Position numbers and translations under genes: made by a program. From positions 1 to 47,547 of the forward strand of contig JAJEIY010000018.1 of NCBI GenBank assembly GCA_022828085.1: a DNA stretch of 47,547 bases, given 5' to 3'. The notes beneath the pieces were generated by a model, which ran no database searches, had not been told where the DNA came from, and saw only the letters and a program-made list of their open reading frames with translations. The first letter of the stretch is position 1, and every line of letters starts with the position of its first letter. Positions 16,063 through 23,110 of the stretch are shown piece after piece. This DNA comes from Acidobacteriota bacterium. Its GTDB lineage: Bacteria > Acidobacteriota > Vicinamibacteria > Marinacidobacterales > Marinacidobacteraceae.

Positions 16063-16163
16063 GTACTTGACTCTCCCGGTCGGTCGGCGCGGAACGGTAC
16101 CGCACGGATGCGGGCGGTCAGGGCGCCCGGTGCTACCGCGATAGCCTCTGCCGCGCCGAAACC

Positions 16164-17297
16164 ATGCCGGACGCCGCTACACGAGAAGCCGCCTCGGCGA
16201 CGTGCCCGGAACGCATCCGCCGCGCCGAGGTTCGGGTTCCCACGCCTGACTTCGACGCGGACATGCGGTTCTTCATCGACGCGCTCGGATTCCGCCTCGA
16301 CCGGATCTGGCCCGCCGACGCGCCGGCCTTCGCGGCGCTCTCCGGACACGGGACGGCCATCCTCCTCGAGCGGACCGTCAGCACCGCCCCAGTGGCGCTG
16401 CGGCTCTACGTCGACGATCCGGCTGCATTCGCGGGCGGAAAGGGCGAACTGACCGCTCCCGGCGGCCACCGGATCACAGTGGAGGATGCGGACCCGGCGC
16501 TCGTCATCCCGGCGACGGCCCACGAGTTCGTGGTGCGGCGGCTCGCGGACAGCGATGCGTGGGTCGTCGGCCGCGCCGGCATGCACTATCGGGACCTCGT
16601 CCCCGACCGGCTCGGCGGCGCCATCATCGCGTCGCACATCAAGATCGCCGAGGCGGGTCCGGTGGACGACATGGTCCACTACCACACGGTCGGCTTCCAG
16701 CTCATCTTCTGCCACCGCGGCTGGGTGCGGCTCGTGTACGAGGACCAGGGGCCTCCGTTCGTGCTCGGCGCCGGCGACTGCGTAATCCAGCCCCCAGAGA
16801 TCCGTCACCGGGTCCTCGAGTCCTCGGCGGGGTTCGAAGTGATCGAGATCGGCGTGCCCGCGGAACACCTCACCACCATCGACCACGAAATGGAGCTGCC
16901 CACGCCGCATGTCCGTCCCGACCGCGAGTTCCAGGGCACGAAGTTCGTCCTCGACCGGGAGGCGGAAGCGGTTTGGGGGCCGTGGCGGATTCCAGGGTTC
17001 GAGGCCCGGGAGACGGGGATCGGAGAGGCCACGCGCGGCCTGGCGGGTGTTCAGGTGGCGCGGCGGATTCCAGGGGTTGCCGTCCCGGCGACCCGCCACG
17101 ACGGCGACATCCTGTTCGGGTTCGTGCGCGAAGGGTCGATGTCGCTCGAGGCGGACGGGCATCCCCGCCGCGATCTCGCTGCCGGTGACGCGTTCGTGCT
17201 GCCGCCTCATCTCACCGTCGGCCTGCACGCGCCGTCCGACGATCTGGAGATCCTGGAAGTAGCGCTGCCGGCGCGGTTTGCGACCGCCATCGGCTGA
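16164..17297 (+). CDS. Fusion of a VOC/glyoxalase domain with a bicupin
   Basis: A 377-residue protein with three small beta-barrel-type domains. Residues about 20-115 are a VOC half (RRAEVRVPTPDFDADMRFF, then DALGFRLDRIW). Residues about 130-225 form a first cupin with histidines in DDMVHYHTVGFQLIFCHRGW and PPEIRHRVLE. Residues about 270-370 form a second cupin ending DAFVLPPHLTVGLHAPSDD. Both fold types bind a divalent metal through His/Glu, so an oxygenase, isomerase or sugar/ligand-binding role is possible. I know no well-studied protein with this exact order. It stands alone, followed by two REP copies. Confidence 0.72.
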   Translation: MPDAATREAASATCPERIRRAEVRVPTPDFDADMRFFIDALGFRLDRIWPADAPAFAALSGHGTAILLERTVSTAPVALRLYVDDPAAFAGGKGELTAPGGHRITVEDADPALVIPATAHEFVVRRLADSDAWVVGRAGMHYRDLVPDRLGGAIIASHIKIAEAGPVDDMVHYHTVGFQLIFCHRGWVRLVYEDQGPPFVLGAGDCVIQPPEIRHRVLESSAGFEVIEIGVPAEHLTTIDHEMELPTPHVRPDREFQGTKFVLDREAEAVWGPWRIPGFEARETGIGEATRGLAGVQVARRIPGVAVPATRHDGDILFGFVREGSMSLEADGHPRRDLAAGDAFVLPPHLTVGLHAPSDDLEILEVALPARFATAIG

Positions 17298-17329
17298 CCG
17301 CGATCGAGGCCGTTCGCGAACCGCCTTCC

Positions 17330-17459
17330 GCGGCCCTCCGGGCCGCTGTGCCGGTCAGAGACCGGCGTTCCAAGCCGTTTCCGCCGTACCGCACGGTGGA
17401 GCCGTCGTGGCCGCGGCCCTGCGGGCCGCTTGCCGGTCGGAGACCGGCGTTCCAAGCCG
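17330..17459 (+). repeat. Two REP-like double-hairpin repeats
   Basis: Copies at 17330-17377 (first stem GCGGCCCTCCGGGCCGC) and 17413-17459 (GCGGCCCTGCGGGCCGC), each with an AGACCGGCGTTCCAAGCCG half. They fill the gap between the convergent VOC-bicupin and 5alpha-reductase-like genes. The compensating G/C changes in the first stem keep it paired. Confidence 0.8.
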
Positions 17460-17471
17460 TTCCGTCATCTC

Positions 17472-18230
17472 TCACCACACGCCGGGGATGAGGGCGCGGC
17501 GTTCCGGCGGGTAGTCGGGGAACCGTTCCCGATACCAGCGGTGGTTGCTGACCGCCCGGGGTGCGAGGTTGGCGAATGTGAATACGGCGAAGGAGAGTCC
17601 GGCGAGCGACCAGGTCGCGATCGCCCAGCCAATCCATTCGAGGATCTCGCCGAGGTAGTTGGGACAGGAGATGTAGCGGAAGGCTCCGCCGTGGGGAACG
17701 CCATATTTTGTCGTTGCACCCTTCCGCAGGCGGAGCAGGGTGGTGTCGGAGCGTATGTTCAGGATCATTCCGAAGACAAAGATTGACGCGCCAATCAAGA
17801 AACGTGGGTCGCTCAGCCACGCAGCCGCGTACTCGCCGAGCTCGGAAACGAACCGGGCGTTGATGTACGCGTTGACGAGGTTGAACACGAGCCCCATCAT
17901 GACGACAAAAAGTGGCGTATAGCCGGATGAGCGGGTGCGGAGTGGGTAGATGAACGTCCGGTTCACGTAGTGGACCTGCCACATCGTCAGGAATACGAGC
18001 GGCACGATGTCCATCGCCGCGTGTCCCTGCAGGTAGACGGACAGGAAGAAGAGGACCGCGGGCCATTCCATGACGACCCAGCCCACCTTGCTGGAGATGT
18101 CGGGGCCCCACCCGGAGCCCGTGTAGTGGCGTCCGTAGGGGGCCGTCCGGCGGAACAGGTACCAGAACGTCACCGCGGCCACGGCGAGCATCGCCCAGAC
18201 GAGCAGGCGGTGGAACTCGAGCTCCGTCAT
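17472..18230 (-). CDS. Steroid 5-alpha-reductase-like (SRD5A/DUF1295 type) membrane protein
   Basis: A 252-residue polytopic protein with about six hydrophobic segments. The C-terminal region carries the family hallmarks: LRKGATTKYGVPHGGAF, then the invariant CPNYLGEILEWIGWA and SNHRWYRERFPDYP, which contribute to NADPH and substrate binding in 3-oxo-5alpha-steroid 4-dehydrogenases. The N-terminal half (YGRHY, YVNRTFIYP) also fits. Eukaryotic homologues reduce the C4-C5 double bond of 3-oxo-steroids; bacterial members may act on sterols, hopanoid-like or other lipids. The start follows the stop of the SDR gene after one base, so the two form an operon. Confidence 0.87.
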   Translation of the reverse strand: MTELEFHRLLVWAMLAVAAVTFWYLFRRTAPYGRHYTGSGWGPDISSKVGWVVMEWPAVLFFLSVYLQGHAAMDIVPLVFLTMWQVHYVNRTFIYPLRTRSSGYTPLFVVMMGLVFNLVNAYINARFVSELGEYAAAWLSDPRFLIGASIFVFGMILNIRSDTTLLRLRKGATTKYGVPHGGAFRYISCPNYLGEILEWIGWAIATWSLAGLSFAVFTFANLAPRAVSNHRWYRERFPDYPPERRALIPGVW

Positions 18231-18231
18231 C

Positions 18232-19215
18232 TCAGCCGGCCAGCTTGCCGTTCTCCTCGAACCAGCGAACGGCGTCCCGCACCGAGTCCCTGACCGGCCG
18301 CGGCGCGAAACCGAGCTCGTCGCGCGCCCTGGCGCTCGAAACCCGGCGGTTTGAACGGGATATGTGGTGCAGCGCGTCGGGCGTATAGAGCGGGGGACGC
18401 GCGTGAAGGCGGTCCCAGGCGATCTGGAAGGGCGCCCAGAACCGGGCCAGCGCGATCGGGCAGACGACGCGGGGGACAGGGACGCCGGTGACCGCTTCCG
18501 AAAGCCGCGCGAGCTCCGGCACCGAATGCCACCGCCCGCCCAGGATGTAGTTCTCGCCCGAGCGGCCCCGGGTCTCGGCGGCCAGGGTGGCCCCGACGAC
18601 GTCGCGGACGTCCACGCAGTCGAAACCGCCGGCGATCAGCATGGGAACCCGGCGCCGCCGGAGGTCAACGAAGAACTGGCCCACCCCGGTGGGCCCGCGA
18701 TCGTACGGCCCGAGGACTCCGGTCGGGTTCAGGATCACCGCGTCCAGCCCGCGTTCCACACCGTGACGAATTTCGTCCTCCCCGAGAGCCTTCGACCGGT
18801 CGTAGGCCGGGCGGGGCAGCGCGCCCACCCGGCCGCGCGACTCGTCGAGCACCTCGTCGAGCGGAAACTGGTCGTAGGCGCGGATCGACGAGAAGTGGAC
18901 CAGGCGCCGCACCCCGCACTCGAGCGCGGCCTCCACCACGTTGCGGGCGCCCGCCACGTTCACGGCCCGCATCGCGTCCGCCATCCGGGGCTCGATCGAG
19001 ACCAGCGACGCCAGGTGGAACACGACGTCCGCATCCCGGAAGGCTGCGACCATGGAGTCCCGGTCCAGCACGTCGCCCCGGACCCATTCCACCCCGGGCG
19101 CGTCGAAGATCCCCGGGCGTTCGTGGGGGACCGCCCGGACGGAGTCGCCGCGGTCCGCGAGGGCGCGCACGAGCACGCCGCCGATGTAACCGGTCGCTCC
19201 GGTGACGACTTTCAC
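18232..19215 (-). CDS. Extended SDR, 3-beta-hydroxysteroid dehydrogenase-like
   Basis: A 327-residue extended short-chain dehydrogenase/epimerase. The NAD-binding motif is GATGYIGG (residues 6-13), the catalytic triad is S110 with Y138-DRS-K142, and NPTGVLGPYDRGP is the substrate-loop motif shared by 3beta-HSD-like and dihydroflavonol-reductase-like enzymes. The 1-base spacing from the downstream 5alpha-reductase-like gene suggests consecutive redox steps on one polycyclic lipid: oxidation of a 3beta-hydroxyl, then reduction of a conjugated double bond. A sugar-nucleotide epimerase role remains possible from sequence alone. Confidence 0.83.
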   Translation of the reverse strand: MKVVTGATGYIGGVLVRALADRGDSVRAVPHERPGIFDAPGVEWVRGDVLDRDSMVAAFRDADVVFHLASLVSIEPRMADAMRAVNVAGARNVVEAALECGVRRLVHFSSIRAYDQFPLDEVLDESRGRVGALPRPAYDRSKALGEDEIRHGVERGLDAVILNPTGVLGPYDRGPTGVGQFFVDLRRRRVPMLIAGGFDCVDVRDVVGATLAAETRGRSGENYILGGRWHSVPELARLSEAVTGVPVPRVVCPIALARFWAPFQIAWDRLHARPPLYTPDALHHISRSNRRVSSARARDELGFAPRPVRDSVRDAVRWFEENGKLAG

Positions 19216-19242
19216 CGCGCCTGCCCACCCGGAAGGCGGACC

Positions 19243-19740
19243 TCAGTAGGTCACCTTGTCCGGCCGTTCGTTCCATTCGTCGAAGACGCTGACCGCCTCG
19301 TCGCCGAGCAGGCGGCTCGTCGGGATCCGGCGCCGGTCCGGGGGCAGCGCGAGTTCCTGGTAGAAGGAATCGTCGCTGAAACCGATCCGGTGGGCGTCCC
19401 GTTTCCGGTTCGCGTAGTAGATCCGGTCGAGACGCGACCAGTAGATCGCAGCCAGGCACATCGGACACGGCTCGCCCGAGGCGTAGATCTCGCACCCCTC
19501 GAGAAGAAACCTTCCCAGCTTCGCGGAAGCGGCCCGGATCGCGTTGATCTCCGCGTGCGCGGTCGGGTCGTTGTCCGCGAGCACCGTGTTGTGGGCCTCG
19601 GCAACCACTTCGCCGTCCTTCACGATCACCGCGCCGAAGGGAAACCCCTTGTTGGTCTCGATGGCACGCCGCGACATCGCGATGGCCCGCCGCATGTGAT
19701 CCTCGCCGGCCACCGATTCCACCCGTCGTTCCTTCGTCAT
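19243..19740 (-). CDS. guaD: Guanine-deaminase-like zinc deaminase
   Basis: A 165-residue cytidine/deoxycytidylate-deaminase-fold enzyme. The zinc site is H62-A63-E64 in TAHAEINAIR plus C92 and C95 in SGEPCPMCLAA, and the FPFGAVIVKDG opening matches the CDA-type guanine deaminases. The C-terminal stretch (IGFSDDSFYQELALPPDRR) also resembles GuaD, which converts guanine to xanthine. tRNA-adenosine deaminase TadA is less likely, because the spacing and C-terminus differ. The start is ATG 19740; the frame further upstream runs antisense to acdS. Confidence 0.83.
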   Translation of the reverse strand: MTKERRVESVAGEDHMRRAIAMSRRAIETNKGFPFGAVIVKDGEVVAEAHNTVLADNDPTAHAEINAIRAASAKLGRFLLEGCEIYASGEPCPMCLAAIYWSRLDRIYYANRKRDAHRIGFSDDSFYQELALPPDRRRIPTSRLLGDEAVSVFDEWNERPDKVTY

Positions 19741-19806
19741 CCCATCGAATAGGGTAACGCCGGGCCCCTCAGGAGGGCCGCCCGCCCCGCGCGAAGGAGG
19801 AACGCC

Positions 19807-20820
19807 GTGCTGGACAGGTTCGAGCGCTACCTGCTCACTTTCGGCCCGACGCCCATCGAGCGGCTGGACCGCCTGTCCGCCCACCTCGGCGGCGCGGTCC
19901 AGATCTACGCGAAGCGCGAGGACTGCAACTCGGGCCTCGCCTTCGGCGGCAACAAGCTGCGGAAGCTCGAATACATCATGCCGGACGCCATCGCCTCCGG
20001 CGCCGACACGCTGGTCACCATCGGCGGGATCCAGTCGAACCACACCCGCCAGGTCGCGGCGGCCGCCGCCAAACTCGGCATGAAGTGCCGCCTGGTCCAG
20101 GAACACTGGGCGCCCTTCGAGGACCCCGTCTACGACCGCGTCGGGAACATCATGCTGAGCCGGCTGCTGGGCGCAGACATCGAGCTGGTGGACGAAGGGT
20201 TCGACATCGGCATCCGCGAGAGCTGGGAGCGGGCCATCGAGGATGTGAAGGCGAAGGGCGGAAAGCCCTACCCCATCCCCGCCGGCGCCTCGGTCCACAA
20301 GTACGGCGGGCTCGGTTTCGTCGGATTCGCCGAGGAAGTGCGCGCACAGGAAGAACAACTGGGGTTCCGGTTCGACGACATCGTCGTCTGCACGGTCACC
20401 GGTTCCACCCACGCGGGCATGCTCGTCGGTTTCGCGAAGGACGGCCGCGCCGAGCGGGTGATCGGCATCGACGCCTCCGCGACGCTCGAGCAGACCCGCG
20501 CCCAGGTGATGGACATCGCCCGGAATACGGCGGACCTGGTGGACCTCGGGCGCGACCTCACCGACGAGGACCTCGTCCTGCTGGGCGGCTATGCGCATCC
20601 CGCCTACGGGGTGCCGTCGGACGAGACGAACGAGGCCATCCGCCTCGTGGCCCGGCTGGAAGGGATGATGACGGACCCGGTGTACGAGGGGAAATCCATG
20701 CAGGGGCTCATCGATCTCGTCCGGAAGGGGTACTTCCCCGCCGGCTCACGGATCCTTTACGCGCATCTCGGCGGGGTGCCCGCCATCAACGCCTACAGCA
20801 GCATCTACGGAAGCGGCTGA
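19807..20820 (+). CDS. acdS: 1-aminocyclopropane-1-carboxylate (ACC) deaminase
   Basis: A 337-residue fold-type II PLP enzyme. The cofactor lysine is K50 in [11 protein letters not shown], followed by [15 protein letters not shown]294 (YEGKS) and L321 ([12 protein letters not shown]) match the Glu295/Leu322 pair that separates true ACC deaminases from D-cysteine desulfhydrases, which carry Ser/Thr-type residues there. The enzyme opens ACC to 2-oxobutanoate and ammonia and lets bacteria use, or lower, the ethylene precursor of plants and algae. GAAGGAGGAACGCC precedes the GTG start at 19807. An alpha/beta hydrolase gene follows 19 bases after the stop. Confidence 0.9.
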   Translation: MLDRFERYLLTFGPTPIERLDRLSAHLGGAVQIYAKREDCNSGLAFGGNKLRKLEYIMPDAIASGADTLVTIGGIQSNHTRQVAAAAAKLGMKCRLVQEHWAPFEDPVYDRVGNIMLSRLLGADIELVDEGFDIGIRESWERAIEDVKAKGGKPYPIPAGASVHKYGGLGFVGFAEEVRAQEEQLGFRFDDIVVCTVTGSTHAGMLVGFAKDGRAERVIGIDASATLEQTRAQVMDIARNTADLVDLGRDLTDEDLVLLGGYAHPAYGVPSDETNEAIRLVARLEGMMTDPVYEGKSMQGLIDLVRKGYFPAGSRILYAHLGGVPAINAYSSIYGSG

Positions 20821-20839
20821 ACCACGCAAGGAGAACTCC

Positions 20840-21661
20840 ATGTCCAACGAACGCATCGGCTCCTACCTCGAGGTCGCACCCGGCGTCGATATCTACTACG
20901 AAGACGTGGGAGAAGGCGTCCCGCTGGTCCTCATTCCGGGATGGACGTTCACGACCAGGGTCTTCGACCACCAGTTCGCGGCGTTCGCCGGCTCGCACCG
21001 GGTGATCTCGTTCGACCCCCGCAGCCACGGGCGCTCGACCGTGACCACCGACGGCAACAACTACGCCACGCAGGCCGCGGACCTGGCGAAGCTCCTCGAG
21101 CACCTGGAAGTCGAAAACCCCGTCCTGGTGGGCTGGTCCACGGGATCCATGACCGCCTGGCACTACATCCGCAGCCAGGGGACGGCAGGGATTCGCGGAC
21201 TCGTCGCGATCGACATGCCGCCGCTCGGGATGAGCGAGGACCCGAGCGACTGGGTCGAGGGCTCGATCCCGGAACTCCGCGGGTTCTTCCAGGCCATTCA
21301 GACGCCGGCGGGCCAGCGCGGCGTCATCGTCTGGTACGCCGACAACGTGATGATCGAGGGCGAGATGTCCCCGGAGGTCACGAAGTGGATCGTCGAGCAG
21401 TCGCTCGCCACGCCACCGCTCATGGCCGCCCATCTGCTCGCCGACGCCTCGTTCGGCGACTACCTCGAGGAGGCGAAGCAGGTGGACGCGGAGATCCCGT
21501 CGCTGTTCGTGGTCGCCGAGCACTGGTCGGAGACCGCCAAGGCATTCCTCGCGAAACACTGCCCGAAGTCACGGGTCGAGGTCTTCGGCGGCCACATGAT
21601 GTTCTGGGAGTACCCGGACCGCTTCAACAGTCTGCTCGAGGAGTTCGTCGCCGGAACCTGA
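20840..21661 (+). CDS. Alpha/beta hydrolase (haloperoxidase/esterase type)
   Basis: A 273-residue alpha/beta hydrolase. The nucleophile elbow is S100 in VLVGWSTGSM, the oxyanion region is LVLIPGW, and the general base is H252 in VFGGHMMFWEYP. The acid position falls near E227 (FVVAEHW) rather than the common Asp. It most resembles non-heme chloroperoxidase-like esterases, but the substrate is unknown. The AAGGAG ribosome-binding site lies 6 bases before the ATG. It is probably co-transcribed with the ACC deaminase gene. Confidence 0.85.
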   Translation: MSNERIGSYLEVAPGVDIYYEDVGEGVPLVLIPGWTFTTRVFDHQFAAFAGSHRVISFDPRSHGRSTVTTDGNNYATQAADLAKLLEHLEVENPVLVGWSTGSMTAWHYIRSQGTAGIRGLVAIDMPPLGMSEDPSDWVEGSIPELRGFFQAIQTPAGQRGVIVWYADNVMIEGEMSPEVTKWIVEQSLATPPLMAAHLLADASFGDYLEEAKQVDAEIPSLFVVAEHWSETAKAFLAKHCPKSRVEVFGGHMMFWEYPDRFNSLLEEFVAGT

Positions 21662-21673
21662 CGCCCGGCCGGC

Positions 21674-22471
21674 TCAGGGCTTCTTGCGGAGGCGCCAGTC
21701 GGCCGGCCGCTTCACCGGCGGCCGGCTCGGGCGCAGCTCGATCCGGCTCGCGAGCGCCTGGCTGCGCTGCAGGACGATTCCGAGCACCGCCTCGGCCACG
21801 TCCTCGGGGGAGAGCTTCCACTCCGTGCCGTCCTCCGCGGAGCGGCCCGCGAAACCGCTCGCCGTGCTGCCGGGCATGACGGTGGACACCCGGACGCCGG
21901 CTTCCCGGAGATCGAGCATCATCGCCTCGCTGAGGCCGACGAGCCCGAACTTGGACGCGTTGTAGGCGGCGCCGCCCTTGAAGGGGTGGCGGCCCGCAAG
22001 GCTGCCGATGTTGATGACGGTCGCGCCGGAGGAGGTCTCGTTGTCCGCGGTCGCCGCGGCTTCGAGAAGGAGCGGCAGCACGGCCTTCGTCACCCGGAAG
22101 ACGCCCGTCAGGTTCGTCTCCACGACCTGCCGGAAGTCCTCCAGCGAGAGTTCGGGGGTCGGGTGGTAGATCCCGAGCCCGGCGTTGTTCACCAGGACGT
22201 CGAGGCGGCCGCAGCGGTCGCGTACGAAGGCGGCGAGCGCGGTGACGCTCGCGTCATCGGTGACGTCGCAGGCGGCGCCGTGGGCGAGAGCGTCGGCGGG
22301 CGATTCCGCGGCGAGCTGGGCGGCGGTCTCTTCCGCCGCCTGGCGGTTGGTCCCCGTCAGCACCACCTGGATCCCCGCGTCCAGCAGGAACGCGGCGACC
22401 GCGCGGCCGATGCCCCGGGTGCCCCCGGTGACGAGGGCGACCTGGCCGGTGGCGGATGGGGAGTCGGTCAT
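21674..22471 (-). CDS. Short-chain dehydrogenase/reductase (classical SDR)
   Basis: A 265-residue classical SDR. TGGTRGIG is the cofactor loop, NNAGLGIY the structural motif, INIGSLAG holds the catalytic Ser, and YNASK the Tyr/Lys pair. The last 25 residues are basic and proline-rich. I prefer ATG 22471; a GTG at 22501 overlapping the stop of the upstream gene (GTGA) would add 10 residues and couple the two genes. A TACACT hexamer lies 15 bases upstream of the ATG. The substrate cannot be assigned. Confidence 0.87.
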   Translation of the reverse strand: MTDSPSATGQVALVTGGTRGIGRAVAAFLLDAGIQVVLTGTNRQAAEETAAQLAAESPADALAHGAACDVTDDASVTALAAFVRDRCGRLDVLVNNAGLGIYHPTPELSLEDFRQVVETNLTGVFRVTKAVLPLLLEAAATADNETSSGATVINIGSLAGRHPFKGGAAYNASKFGLVGLSEAMMLDLREAGVRVSTVMPGSTASGFAGRSAEDGTEWKLSPEDVAEAVLGIVLQRSQALASRIELRPSRPPVKRPADWRLRKKP

Positions 22472-22497
22472 GGGGCCGGGGCAGCGAGTGTACGGTC

Positions 22498-22854
22498 TCA
22501 CCCGGCCCGCGTTCCGTTGGGGACGCGGCGTTCCGGGACGGCGAGCGCCGGTGGGATGCCGTCGGAATACCCCACGTCGAAGAGCATCGCTTCGGAGACG
22601 ACGCCGGCCATCTTCCGCGGCGGCAGATTGACGACGAAGAGCGCCTGCGAGCCTTCGATCTCGCTGGGATCTGCGCGTTCCTGCTTCATCCCGACGACCA
22701 CGGCACGGGTCCCGAAACCGAGATCGACCTTCAGGCGAACCAGCTTTCGCGAGTTCGGGATGTCGGAGACCTCCAGGATGGTTCCGACGCGAATGTCGAT
22801 TCGGGTGAGGTCTTCGAGGGCGATCAGGTCCTGGGGAGGGGCGATGTCGGGCAT
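22498..22854 (-). CDS. CsaA/Trbp111-like tRNA-binding domain protein
   Basis: A 118-residue stand-alone EMAP-II/OB-fold tRNA-binding protein. It has the characteristic DLTRIDIRVGTILEV opening, SRKLVRLKVDLG and the closing MAGVVSEAMLFDVGYSDG. It matches CsaA, a chaperone-like protein, and the structure-specific tRNA-binding Trbp111; the same fold forms the C-terminus of methionyl-tRNA synthetase. The end (ALAVPERRVPNGTRAG) is conventional for CsaA. A REP element with its conserved tail lies directly upstream in the same orientation. Confidence 0.87.
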   Translation of the reverse strand: MPDIAPPQDLIALEDLTRIDIRVGTILEVSDIPNSRKLVRLKVDLGFGTRAVVVGMKQERADPSEIEGSQALFVVNLPPRKMAGVVSEAMLFDVGYSDGIPPALAVPERRVPNGTRAG

Positions 22855-22879
22855 GGGTGGGGATTGTGGCGGTGCGGGT

Positions 22880-22952
22880 CGGTCAAGCGCCGTGATGGCG
22901 CCGCCGGCTTGGAACGCCGGTCTCCGACCGGCACGCGGCCCGGAGGGCCGCA
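22880..22952 (-). repeat. REP-like repeat with conserved 3' tail
   Basis: On the minus strand this is the double hairpin (first stem near 22938-22951, second stem 22915-22932) followed by TTCCAAGCCGG, then CGGCGCCATCACGGCG and CTTGACCGA. The last two blocks recur at 29511-29542 and the CGGCGCCATCACGGCG block at 41111-41126. The tail ends about 30 bases upstream of the CsaA-like start codon. Confidence 0.75.
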
Positions 22953-23024
22953 GGCGACGTGTCGCTGTTTGTCCCCACGGGACGCCGGGACATGCACGTC
23001 CCCTCGGTTCCGGTCGGCTCCGAA

Positions 23025-23110
23025 GGAGAGAACCATCCCGCAGATCAGCGTCACGACGTGGGCGGGGGAGAGCACCGCCCGTGCCGGGGGGAGACCCGCG
23101 GTCCAGGCCG
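23025..23110 (+). repeat. Second copy of the dispersed segment seen at the left edge
   Basis: This aligns with 27-116 (minus strand), including GAACCATCCCGCAG and CGACGTGGGCGGGGG. It lies between the REP copy at 22905 and a C-run at 23116-23124, and overlaps the 3' end of the tricorn-type protease gene. Confidence 0.5.
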
